Assembly: GCA_046518185.1 (NCBI GenBank)
Contig: JBKGRZ010000003.1
Coordinates: forward strand, 186,001 to 250,000
Origin: Scandinavium vulneris_A
GTDB lineage: Bacteria; Pseudomonadota; Gammaproteobacteria; Enterobacterales; Enterobacteriaceae
Direction: 5' to 3'
DNA length: 64,000 nucleotides
Position 1 is the first letter of the stretch. Each line of letters opens with the position of its first letter. Shown here piece by piece: positions 16,779 to 27,440 of this stretch. The position numbers and the translations under genes were made by a program. The notes under the pieces are model-generated. The model was given only the letters and a program-made list of their open reading frames with translations. It had not been told where the DNA came from and made no database searches.

Positions 16779-17672
16779 ATGAATCTGAACTTACTTCCCG
16801 ATCTCGCGCTGTTTGTCCAGGTCGTTGACCAGGGCAGCTTTTCCGCCGTGGCCCGTAAATCCGGGGCGACGCCCTCCGCCATCAGCCGCAGCGTGTCCCG
16901 TCTCGAGCAGGAAATGGGCAGCAAACTGCTGCACCGAACTACCCGAAAACTGCGCCTGAGCGACAGCGGCAAGACGGTCTATCGTCATGCGCAAGAAATG
17001 CTGGAGGCCGCGCGTCTGGCGATGGACGGCGGCAACCGTGAGCAGGCGATAGCCCAGGGAAAGCTGACGATCAGTGTACCGAAAGCCATCGGGCGCTTTG
17101 TGGTGCATCCGCTGATGATCGAATTTCTGGCACGTTTCCCACAGGTGGATGTTTGTTTGCGGCTGGAGGACAGGGTTCTGGATTTCATTGATGACGGGAT
17201 CGATCTGGCGCTGCGCATTACCCACTCGCCCTCACCCGGTCTGCATGGCAAACCGCTGATGCCGGTGACGCATGTCATTTGCGCCACGCCTGACTATTTG
17301 CAGCAGCACGGCACGCCGCAAACACCGCAGGAGTTGATGGCGCATAGCTGCATCAGCCTGGGTGAAATGCCCGCCGACGCGCGCTGGAAATTCCGTCGCG
17401 AGGGGAAAATGGAAACCGTTCAAACCCAGGGACGCTATGCCGCCAACCACACGGCGGTACGCCTCGATGCGGTCAAACAGCATCTGGGGATCGGCAGCCT
17501 GCCGCTGTTTACCGCCCGAGAGGCACTGGAGAGCGGCGAGATTGTTCAGGTCTTGCCGGAATGGGAATTTATCAGCCGTTATTCCGGACAGCTGTGGCTG
17601 CTGTGGTCGGGTAACAAACATCTGCCCGCCAGGATGCGGGCGATGATTGATTATCTCAGCGACAAGATTTAG
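16779..17672 (+). CDS. LysR-family transcriptional regulator
   Basis: A 297-residue regulator. The N-terminal winged helix (LALFVQVVDQGSFSAVARKSG, then SAISRSVSRLEQEMGSKLLHR) is followed by a substrate-binding-like effector domain from about residue 90. It resembles the DsdC/YafC-like branch of enterobacterial LysR proteins, but I cannot name it. It is divergent from the AlaX-type gene and ends 6 bases before the convergent rihC stop. The effector and targets are unknown. Confidence 0.85.
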   Translation: MNLNLLPDLALFVQVVDQGSFSAVARKSGATPSAISRSVSRLEQEMGSKLLHRTTRKLRLSDSGKTVYRHAQEMLEAARLAMDGGNREQAIAQGKLTISVPKAIGRFVVHPLMIEFLARFPQVDVCLRLEDRVLDFIDDGIDLALRITHSPSPGLHGKPLMPVTHVICATPDYLQQHGTPQTPQELMAHSCISLGEMPADARWKFRREGKMETVQTQGRYAANHTAVRLDAVKQHLGIGSLPLFTAREALESGEIVQVLPEWEFISRYSGQLWLLWSGNKHLPARMRAMIDYLSDKI

Positions 17673-17678
17673 CCCGGC

Positions 17679-18593
17679 TTACGGTGCCAGCGCCAACACC
17701 TCAGCCACCCACTGGCGGAAACCGTCGACGTCCAGATCCAGCGCCACCTGTGCGTTCGCCGGATGCCCAAGACGGTTTTCGATATCCACCACCGTGGTGC
17801 CTGCTGTATACGTTCCCTGCGTTTCCACCGCCACGAAACATGATTTCAGGGTGAACAGTTCCGGGCGAACCAGCCAAGCAATCGCACACAGGTCATGCAT
17901 CCGCAGGCCGCTGCTCATGCTGCCGCTGCGATAGTGGCTGAACAACGAATGCAACATTTTGCCAGTGTGATTCAGCGCGGGCAGCTGGGCCAGATACTCC
18001 GGCGTGAGCAGCGCCTGATTGGTAACGTCCAGGCCGCACATCACGATTTCAATCCCACTCTGGAACACGCGCTCGGCGGCTTCCGGATCGATGGCAATGT
18101 TAAATTCGGCGTTTGGTGTGAAATTACCGCGCCCGGACGAACCGCCCATGATAACCAGCCGACGGATATTGAACGTGCATTCCGGATACTGCGTCAGCAG
18201 CAGTGCAATGTTGGTCAACGGGCCGATCGCCACCAGCGTCATTGGCTCCGGGGCGCTCATCAGCTTATCGCGAATGGCCATAAACGCCGGTTTCGCCAGC
18301 GGCTGACGCTGATGATCGACGAAGTCATAGCCTTCCATGCCAGATTCACCATGCACGTAGGCGGCATCACGCAGCGGACGCAACATCGGGGTGGCAGCAC
18401 CTTGTGCGACCGGGATATCTGCCTGCCAGAAATGCAGTAATTGCAGGGCGTTACGCGTTGTTTTCTCCACCGATACGTTTCCCGCCACGGTGGTAACCAG
18501 TTGGAGGTCGAGTTCAGGCGCAAACAGCGCCGCAGCAAGGGCGGCGGCATCATCGATACCGGGATCGGTGTCGAGAATAAAGGATAACGGCAT
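17679..18593 (-). CDS. rihC: Ribonucleoside hydrolase RihC
   Basis: Hydrolyses purine and pyrimidine ribonucleosides to base and ribose (304 aa, the RihC length). The calcium-binding N-terminal motif is ILDTDPGIDDAAAL. The conserved MGGSSGRGNFTPNAEFNIAIDPEAA segment supplies the substrate pocket, and MHDLCAIAWL carries the late aspartate/histidine. In E. coli it also follows ispH. A hairpin terminator separates it from ispH, so it probably has its own promoter or depends on read-through. Confidence 0.95.
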   Translation of the reverse strand: MPLSFILDTDPGIDDAAALAAALFAPELDLQLVTTVAGNVSVEKTTRNALQLLHFWQADIPVAQGAATPMLRPLRDAAYVHGESGMEGYDFVDHQRQPLAKPAFMAIRDKLMSAPEPMTLVAIGPLTNIALLLTQYPECTFNIRRLVIMGGSSGRGNFTPNAEFNIAIDPEAAERVFQSGIEIVMCGLDVTNQALLTPEYLAQLPALNHTGKMLHSLFSHYRSGSMSSGLRMHDLCAIAWLVRPELFTLKSCFVAVETQGTYTAGTTVVDIENRLGHPANAQVALDLDVDGFRQWVAEVLALAP

Positions 18594-18604
18594 GATTCCT
18601 CCAT

Positions 18605-18637
18605 AAAAAAAGCCAGGTTATTAGCCTGGCATTTTTA
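18605..18637 (-). terminator. Terminator between ispH and rihC
   Basis: GCCAGGTTATTAGCCTGGC-type stem flanked by A and T runs on either side, so it can work in both directions. It lies just after the ispH stop and marks the end of the ribF-ileS-lspA-fkpB-ispH operon. Confidence 0.85.
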
Positions 18638-18658
18638 CATACGTTGCGAATAAAAAAC

Positions 18659-19609
18659 TTATTCCACTTCGCGGATATCGAGTCTCAGCTCTTTCGGCAC
18701 TTCAAAGACGATGTTCTCTTCGCGGCCTTCGAGTGGGATAGCCTCCCCACCGCCTAGCTCCTGCAAACGCGCAATCACATTCTGCACCAGAATATCCGGG
18801 GCGGAAGCGCCTGCGGTGACGCCGACGCAGGCCGCGGTTTTGACCCACTCTTCCTGGATGTCAGTTGAGTCATCAATCAGGAATGCCGCCTTGCCCATAC
18901 GCTGAGCCAGTTCCGCCAGTCGGTTGGAGTTGGAGGAGTTTTTTGACCCGACAACCAGCACCACATCAGCACGCTGCGCTAAGTCACGCACCGCTTCCTG
19001 ACGGTTGGTAGTGGCATAGCAGATGTCGTCCTTGCGCGGCCCGACAATTTTCGGGAAACGGCTGCGCAGGGCATCAATAACGTCCGACGTATCGTCCACC
19101 GAGAGCGTTGTCTGGGTCATGAACGAGAGGCGTGCTTCGTTTTTGACGTTCAGCTTCCAAACGTCTTCCGGCGACTCGACCAGATACATGCCCCCTTCCG
19201 GGTTGCTGTACTGGCCCATTGTGCCTTCCACTTCCGGGTGTCCCGCGTGGCCGATAAGAATCGACTCTTCACCACGACGGCTGGCGCGGGCGACTTCCAT
19301 ATGCACTTTGGTCACCAGCGGACAGGTGGCATCAAAGACGGTCAGGTCACGGCTTTTGGCTTCATTACGCACGGCCTGAGAAACACCATGCGCGGAGAAA
19401 ATCAGGATCGTGCCGTCTGGCACTTCGCTGATTTGCTCGATGAAAATCGCGCCGCGCTGACGCAGGCTGTCAACCACGTAGCGGTTGTGTACCACTTCGT
19501 GACGGACGTAAATCGGCGCACCAAAAATCTGCAGCGCGTTTTCAACAATGCTGATAGCGCGGTCTACACCGGCGCAGAAACCGCGCGGGTTGGCCAACAG
19601 GATCTGCAT
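18659..19609 (-). CDS. ispH: 4-hydroxy-3-methylbut-2-enyl diphosphate reductase
   Basis: Last enzyme of the MEP isoprenoid pathway, making IPP and DMAPP from HMBPP (316 aa). The [4Fe-4S] cysteines are present: Cys12 in NPRGFCAGVDRAI, one in FDATCPLVTKVHMEV, and one in DDICYATTNRQ. Other conserved residues are in the HGVSQAVRNEA and SNRLAELA segments. Its start is one base after the fkpB stop, as in E. coli, giving coupled translation. Confidence 0.98.
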   Translation of the reverse strand: MQILLANPRGFCAGVDRAISIVENALQIFGAPIYVRHEVVHNRYVVDSLRQRGAIFIEQISEVPDGTILIFSAHGVSQAVRNEAKSRDLTVFDATCPLVTKVHMEVARASRRGEESILIGHAGHPEVEGTMGQYSNPEGGMYLVESPEDVWKLNVKNEARLSFMTQTTLSVDDTSDVIDALRSRFPKIVGPRKDDICYATTNRQEAVRDLAQRADVVLVVGSKNSSNSNRLAELAQRMGKAAFLIDDSTDIQEEWVKTAACVGVTAGASAPDILVQNVIARLQELGGGEAIPLEGREENIVFEVPKELRLDIREVE

Positions 19610-19610
19610 T

Positions 19611-20060
19611 TTATGCCTCCAGTGCCGGGTCTATCTCCAGCACTTCAATATCAAAATGAACGGTACGCCCCGCCAGCGGGTGATTGAAATCGACGGTGAT
19701 CGAATCGCCGTTAACCTCACGAATAACCCCCGGCATTTCGCTGCCATCCATTGCGGTAAAGAGCATGATCGCGCCAATATCCGGCTCGCCAGCATCCATA
19801 AACTCACGGCGTGAAAAGTATTGGATGAGATCCGGGCTCGGTACGCCAAACGCGGCATCAGGCTCCAGCGAGAACGTGGTTTTATCGCCCTCTTTCAAGC
19901 CTAGCAGATGTTGTTCCAGACCTTCGGACAGCGACGCATCGCCAAGACGGAACAGCGCAGGTTTGCCGTTATTGCGGGTGGATTCGGCGGTGGAACCATC
20001 GTCAAGTTTCAATGTGAAATGAACCAGGACCGCGCTATTGCTCTGAACAGATTTAGACAT
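19611..20060 (-). CDS. fkpB: FKBP-type peptidyl-prolyl isomerase FkpB (SlpA)
   Basis: A 149-residue SlyD/FkpB-class prolyl isomerase and chaperone. The body (VLVHFTLKLDDGS, FRLGDASLSEGLEQHLLG, DFNHPLAGRTVHFDIEVLEI) matches the E. coli protein closely. The frame is open 24 codons further upstream, but that stretch is REP sequence. I chose ATG at 20060, which gives MSKSVQSNS, the family start. It lies between lspA and ispH in the conserved operon. Confidence 0.96.
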   Translation of the reverse strand: MSKSVQSNSAVLVHFTLKLDDGSTAESTRNNGKPALFRLGDASLSEGLEQHLLGLKEGDKTTFSLEPDAAFGVPSPDLIQYFSRREFMDAGEPDIGAIMLFTAMDGSEMPGVIREVNGDSITVDFNHPLAGRTVHFDIEVLEIDPALEA

Positions 20061-20080
20061 GCAGGATTGCTCGCTAATGT

Positions 20081-20151
20081 TGCCCGGTGGCGCTGCGCGG
20101 ACCGGGCCTACGGGGTACGTAGGCCGGGGCACGCGTCGCGCCGCCCGGCGA
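20081..20151. repeat. REP elements between lspA and fkpB
   Basis: Two or three GC-rich palindromic units in tandem: one at 20082-20107 with GCCCGG and CCGGGC ends, a CCTACGGGGTACGTAGG connector, and a second unit ending CGCCCGGC near 20149. Inside an operon such elements usually act as mRNA stabilisers or gyrase/IHF sites. Confidence 0.8.
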
Positions 20152-20156
20152 TTTTT

Positions 20157-20656
20157 TTACGCCTGTTTCTTCGCCGCGGCGTTCGGCAAGAAGCCTTCCA
20201 GCACCACCAACGCCGCACCGATACAGATAGCGGAGTCGGCGAGATTGAAGGTCGCGAAGTGCCAGTTGCCGACGTAGAAGTCGATCATATCGACCACGAA
20301 ACCGTGCCACAAGCGATCAAACAGGTTACCCAGTGCGCCACCGATGATCAGCGCATAGGCGATGTTATTCAGCTTTTGCGTCGCTTTTGAGCGATACATC
20401 AGCACCGCCAAAATCACACAAATGCCGATCGCAATCCCGGCGAAGAACCAGCGCTGCCAGCCACCGCTGTCGGCGAGGAAGCTGAACGCCGCGCCATAGT
20501 TACGCGCATAGTGCAGATTCAGCGACGGGAACAGCGACACCGTTTCCCCCAGCTCGAAATGCTGGAGGATCAGGAATTTGCTGCCGAGATCGATAATCAG
20601 CACCACCACGACCAGCCACAGCCAGCGCAGGCCACTTTTACAGATTGATTGGCTCA

Positions 20657-20657
<1 letters not shown>
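20157..20657 (-). CDS. lspA: Lipoprotein signal peptidase
   Basis: Aspartyl protease of the inner membrane that removes signal peptides from prolipoproteins (166 aa). Four membrane helices are apparent (LRWLWLVVVVLIIDLGSKFL at the N-terminus). The two catalytic aspartates lie in GGALGNLFDRLWHGFVVDMIDF and in FNLADSAICIG. Its ATG overlaps the ileS stop by one base (TGATG), giving translational coupling. Confidence 0.98.
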
Positions 20658-23473
<2,816 letters not shown>

Positions 23474-23505
23474 CAGATTCTCGTTTCCGTATTTTTACGT
23501 TGGCA

Positions 23506-24444
23506 TTACGCCGGGTTTGATAGCCCGAACAACTCGCGAGCCGTTAATTCATCACGCGCGATTTGCGCTTTTAATTCGTCCAGCGATGCGAATCGCTGCT
23601 CGTTGCGTATTTTTTTACGCAGTATGACATCGATATGGCGACCATAGAGGTCCATTACAACGTCTAACAGATGTACTTCCAGCTGCTGGCGCACGCCAGC
23701 CACCGTGGGACGGGTGCCGATATTCGCAACGCCGGGTAATAGCTTATCGCCCAGCCCCGCCACTTCTACCGCATACACCCCTTTAACCGGGGAAACCTGA
23801 CGACGCAGCGGCAGATTCGCTGTTGGGAAACCAATGGTTCGCCCCAGCTCATCCCCGTGAACCACGCGTCCGGAAATACTGAACGGATGCCCCAACAGCG
23901 TTTGCGCCAGTTCGAGGTCATCCTCGGCCAGCGCCCGGCGCACCGCGGTGCTGCTGATGCGCAGACCGCCTTCACAGAAGGTCTGGGTGCTGGTGACGTC
24001 AAAGCCAAACTCGGCACCGGCCTTCTGTAATAACAAGAAATCCCCTTCGCGACCAGCGCCAAAGCGGAAATCATCCCCGACGGCCAGATACTGGACGCCA
24101 AGGCGTTTCACCAGCAGATCGCTGATAAACTCTTGTGCCGTCAGCGCCGCAAAACGGCGGTCGAAACGGACACAAAGCAGGTAGTCAACGCCGCTTTCGG
24201 CCAGATAACGAACTTTATCGCGCAGCCGCGTCAGACGGGCCGGAGCTTTATCCGACGCGAAAAGCTCAAGTGGCTGCGGTTCGAAAATCATCACCACCAC
24301 AGGCAAACCACGTTCGCGTCCTTCAGCACATAGACGCTGTAGCAATGCCTGATGCCCACGATGCACGCCGTCGAAATTGCCAATAGTCAGGACGCACCCG
24401 TGTGGTGCCTGACCTGGATTATGTATGCCGCGTATCAGCTTCAT
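23506..24444 (-). CDS. ribF: Bifunctional riboflavin kinase/FAD synthetase
   Basis: Makes FMN and FAD from riboflavin (312 aa). The N-terminal FAD synthetase domain has the nucleotidyltransferase motif TIGNFDGVHRGHQALL. The C-terminal riboflavin kinase domain has GRTIGFPTANLPL and GVANIGTRPTV. It heads the ribF-ileS-lspA-fkpB-ispH operon and is divergent from rpsT. Confidence 0.98.
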   Translation of the reverse strand: MKLIRGIHNPGQAPHGCVLTIGNFDGVHRGHQALLQRLCAEGRERGLPVVVMIFEPQPLELFASDKAPARLTRLRDKVRYLAESGVDYLLCVRFDRRFAALTAQEFISDLLVKRLGVQYLAVGDDFRFGAGREGDFLLLQKAGAEFGFDVTSTQTFCEGGLRISSTAVRRALAEDDLELAQTLLGHPFSISGRVVHGDELGRTIGFPTANLPLRRQVSPVKGVYAVEVAGLGDKLLPGVANIGTRPTVAGVRQQLEVHLLDVVMDLYGRHIDVILRKKIRNEQRFASLDELKAQIARDELTARELFGLSNPA

Positions 24445-24696
24445 GTCTGGCTCAAAACAGTGAAAATCGTGAAAGTATACCTTGTACAGCAGGCAACGTT
24501 AACCGCCGATTGCACCTGGCTTACGAAAGATGCAACGATTTCATCCACCTTGGCAGAAATGCCAATAGAAACTCGCCTCCACGGTGATTTTTGTCGTAGA
24601 AGGGCTGTATTCGGAGGACGCAAGCTGGTAGAATCCTGCGCCATCAATACGTAACCAAGCGTTGTCCTACTAACGGCGCTTATTTGCACAAATCCA

Positions 24697-24725
24697 TTGA
24701 CAAAAGAAGGCTAAGAGGGCATATT
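24697..24725 (+). promoter_or_regulatory. rpsT promoter (proximal)
   Basis: TTGACA (24697-24702), a 17-base spacer and CATATT (24720-24725) give a near-consensus sigma-70 promoter 48 bases before rpsT. It matches the proximal E. coli rpsT promoter as I recall it. The remaining 24445-24696 stretch between ribF and rpsT shows no further gene; it should hold the ribF promoter and a second rpsT promoter. Confidence 0.8.
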
Positions 24726-24772
24726 CCTCGGCCTTTGAATTGTCCATATAGATCATATTTGGGAGTTGGACC

Positions 24773-25036
24773 TTGGCTAATATCAAATCAGCTAAGAAGC
24801 GCGCCGTTCAGTCTGAAAAGGCACGCAAGCACAACGCTAGCCGTCGTTCTATGATGCGTACTTTCATTAAGAAAGTATACGCAGCTGTAGAAGCAGGCGA
24901 CAAAGCTGCTGCACAGAAAGCATTTAATGAAATGCAACCGATCGTGGACCGTCAGGCTGCTAAAGGTCTGATCCACAAAAACAAAGCTGCGCGTCATAAA
25001 GCCAACCTGGCTGCGCAGATCAGCAAACTGGCTTAA
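24773..25036 (+). CDS. rpsT: 30S ribosomal protein S20
   Basis: An 87-residue very basic ribosomal protein (MANIKSAKKRAVQSEKARKH) that binds 16S rRNA. The start codon is TTG, preceded by GGGAG, as in E. coli, where the weak start takes part in autoregulation by S20. It is monocistronic, with a strong terminator after it. Confidence 0.99.
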   Translation: MANIKSAKKRAVQSEKARKHNASRRSMMRTFIKKVYAAVEAGDKAAAQKAFNEMQPIVDRQAAKGLIHKNKAARHKANLAAQISKLA

Positions 25037-25066
25037 TCGCCTGCTCGCTGAGTCTTTGTAGAAAAA

Positions 25067-25089
25067 AACCCGCCTCGGCGGGTTTTTTT
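25067..25089 (+). terminator. rpsT terminator
   Basis: CCCGCC-TC-GGCGGG stem flanked by A7 upstream and T7 downstream. It can also serve the convergent nhaR gene. Confidence 0.92.
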
Positions 25090-25111
25090 ATGTCTGGCGT
25101 TTAGCGCTAGG

Positions 25112-26008
25112 TCAGCGCGGCAGGGCAAACAGCGCGGAGTAATCACGGTTACAGATACGCTGCACCGCCGGATGCTGGATCATGCGCTCGGCAAAAATGG
25201 CGTGATACTCCTCCATCACATTCTCCACTCGCCCAATCTCAACGATGTTATCGTCCGCATACAGGTCGTGAGCATAGAGCGTTGGCGCAACAAAAATCGC
25301 ATTATGTGCCGCGCCAAAGGCCTTCATTAGCGCCGCATCATCAAACTCACCCAGCACTTCCACCTTCAGCCCTTGGGTATTAATCCAGTTCAGCAGCTTG
25401 CGCCCGAGCATGGAGCGTCGCCCTGGGATCAGCAATCGACGCTCTTCCAGACACGCCGGGAACGGTTTTTCCGGTAACGGGTTCATGCACCAGAAGCTGA
25501 CGCTGCATTCGCCAATCTTGACCGAGAACAGCCCTTCCTGCTGAGTGGAGTCAATCGGGCAATCGGAAATTATCATATCCAGCTTGTGCTGGCTGAGCTG
25601 CTCGAGCAGCATTTCATGGGTCGATTCGTAGCAGCGCAGATGGATTTGTTCATCTTCAACCACCGCGGCATCGAGCACTCCGCTGACCAACCGTTTCGAC
25701 AAGGCATCCGCCACGCCGACATCGAACAGCAGGTTCGACTCTTTACGATAGTTAATGATGTCGAGCATCTCCTGGCTCAGGGTAAACATTTTATCGGCAT
25801 AGCGAAAAACCAGCTCGCCCAGTTCACTCGGCTCCAGCCCCCTGCCCTTACGCTTAAACAGTTTGCCCTGCAGCCGTTCTTCCAGCGCTTTAATTTGCCC
25901 GGTTATGGTCTGCGGCGTCAGGTACAGCGCCTCTGCGGCGCCCACCACTGAGCCTTCTTTATAGACATGCCAGAAGTAGTAGAGATGGTTGTAGTTAATA
26001 TGCGACAT
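25112..26008 (-). CDS. nhaR: Transcriptional activator NhaR
   Basis: LysR-family activator (298 aa) of nhaA in response to sodium. The helix-turn-helix is in GSVVGAAEALYLTPQTITGQIKALEERLQG. I chose ATG at 26008 (MSHINYNHLYYFWHVYKEG), which matches the E. coli protein; the frame is open 46 codons further, overlapping the end of nhaA, with no family similarity. It lies 58 bases downstream of nhaA in the conserved nhaAR order. Confidence 0.97.
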   Translation of the reverse strand: MSHINYNHLYYFWHVYKEGSVVGAAEALYLTPQTITGQIKALEERLQGKLFKRKGRGLEPSELGELVFRYADKMFTLSQEMLDIINYRKESNLLFDVGVADALSKRLVSGVLDAAVVEDEQIHLRCYESTHEMLLEQLSQHKLDMIISDCPIDSTQQEGLFSVKIGECSVSFWCMNPLPEKPFPACLEERRLLIPGRRSMLGRKLLNWINTQGLKVEVLGEFDDAALMKAFGAAHNAIFVAPTLYAHDLYADDNIVEIGRVENVMEEYHAIFAERMIQHPAVQRICNRDYSALFALPR

Positions 26009-26066
26009 AGTTTTTCGCTCCCTGATGAATGTCAAAAGAGAGCCACTCAGGGCTCTCTGTGAAGGT

Positions 26067-27245
26067 TTAGACCGTTTGTACCTGCTCGCTGGAGGTGCGC
26101 ATCCGCAGCAGGGTGTAACCGACCACCGCTGACAGCACTGAGCCAATCAGGATGCCCAGCTTCGCCCAGTTGATGAGAGCGGGATCCACGTTACCGAAGG
26201 CCAGCGAGGCAATGAAAATCGACATGGTAAAGCCGATCCCGCACAGCACCCCAACCGCCATAATCTGCTTCCAGGTCGTGCCCGCTGGCAGCGTGGCCCA
26301 TTTCATTTTCAGCGCGAGCCAGCAGAACAGGCTAATACCCAGCGGTTTACCGATGAACAAGCCCGCCATAATGCCCAACGGCAGCAATGAGGTCAGCCCT
26401 TCCAGGGTGACGCCTTGCAGTGACACGCCCGCATTAGCGAAGGCGAACAGCGGCAGGATCAGATACGCCACCCACGGATGCAGTACGTGCTCAAGCTGTG
26501 CCGCCGGCGATTTACCGTTCTGCTCTTTGAGCGGAATGAAGAAACCGACAACCACCCCGGCAAGCGTGGCATGCACGCCTGATTTCAGTACCGCGGTCCA
26601 CAGAATAACGCCCACCAGAATGTAAATCCCGGTCCGACGTACCCCGGTCAGGTTCAGGATAGCCAGTACCGCAATCGCCGCTGCGGCTACGCCGAGCGAC
26701 AGTAGAGACAAATCACTGGTGTAGAACAGCGCGATAATAACGATGGCACCGAGGTCATCAATAATCGCCAGCGCCATCAGGAAAATCTTCAGAGAGGCCG
26801 GGACACGGCTACCGAGCAGCGCCAGCACGCCCAGTGCAAACGCAATGTCGGTGGCCGCCGGAATCGCCCAGCCTTCACGGGTAATCGGATCCTGGAAATT
26901 GAACGCCAGATAGACCAGCGCGGGCACCACCATCCCACCCAGGGCGGCAATCACCGGGAAAATCGCCTGCCGACGGCTGGCCAACGACCCGACAATCAGC
27001 TCACGTTTGACCTCAAGGCCAATCAACAGGAAGAACACCGCCATCAACGCATCGTTGATCCACAGCAGCATGTTCTTATTAATTTCGAGCGCGCCCACCT
27101 TGAGCTGTACCGGGGTTTCCAGAAAAGAATGATACAGACCGCTGGTCGAACCCATGTTCGCCAACAGCATCGCCAGCGCGGCGGCGATGATCAAGATGAT
27201 GCCCCCGGAAGCCTCATTGCTAAAAAAACGCTGTAGATGTTTCAC
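26067..27245 (-). CDS. nhaA: Na+/H+ antiporter NhaA
   Basis: Inner-membrane antiporter that expels Na+ using the proton gradient (392 aa; E. coli 388). The conserved transport aspartates are in ALAIIDDLGAIVIIALF (the DD pair of helix V) and PAATDIAFALGVLALLGSRVP lies in helix IV. GIGFTMSIFIASLAF near the C-terminus holds the helix X residues. It is followed by nhaR. Upstream 27246-27375 is AT-rich promoter DNA; induction by Na+ through NhaR is known for E. coli. Confidence 0.98.
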   Translation of the reverse strand: MKHLQRFFSNEASGGIILIIAAALAMLLANMGSTSGLYHSFLETPVQLKVGALEINKNMLLWINDALMAVFFLLIGLEVKRELIVGSLASRRQAIFPVIAALGGMVVPALVYLAFNFQDPITREGWAIPAATDIAFALGVLALLGSRVPASLKIFLMALAIIDDLGAIVIIALFYTSDLSLLSLGVAAAAIAVLAILNLTGVRRTGIYILVGVILWTAVLKSGVHATLAGVVVGFFIPLKEQNGKSPAAQLEHVLHPWVAYLILPLFAFANAGVSLQGVTLEGLTSLLPLGIMAGLFIGKPLGISLFCWLALKMKWATLPAGTTWKQIMAVGVLCGIGFTMSIFIASLAFGNVDPALINWAKLGILIGSVLSAVVGYTLLRMRTSSEQVQTV

Positions 27246-27375
27246 TTTTATTCTCTCTTTTCCGTTGATACATCGATAAAACCATAGTAACCGCCACGAT
27301 GATTCGTTAAAAGTAGATTATATAGCAATGAAAGCTCGTCTTTTTCGAGCAAAAACAATTACGCGGTTAAGAATG

Positions 27376-27405
27376 CAAAAAACCCCGGCGGTCCATCCGC
27401 CGGGG
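27376..27405 (-). terminator. Terminator of the chitinase gene
   Basis: CCCCGGCGG (27383-27391) pairs with CCGCCGGGG (27397-27405). On the minus strand the 9-base stem is followed by TTTTTTG, a strong intrinsic terminator 36 bases after the chitinase stop. Confidence 0.9.
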
Positions 27406-27440
27406 AAGCTTGCACAAAAAATTATAGCTATCGGATCACA

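Noticed and set aside
27246..27375. A possible cation riboswitch upstream of nhaA
   Set aside because: The region is short and AT-rich with no stable conserved fold that I could draw; NhaR control is sufficient.
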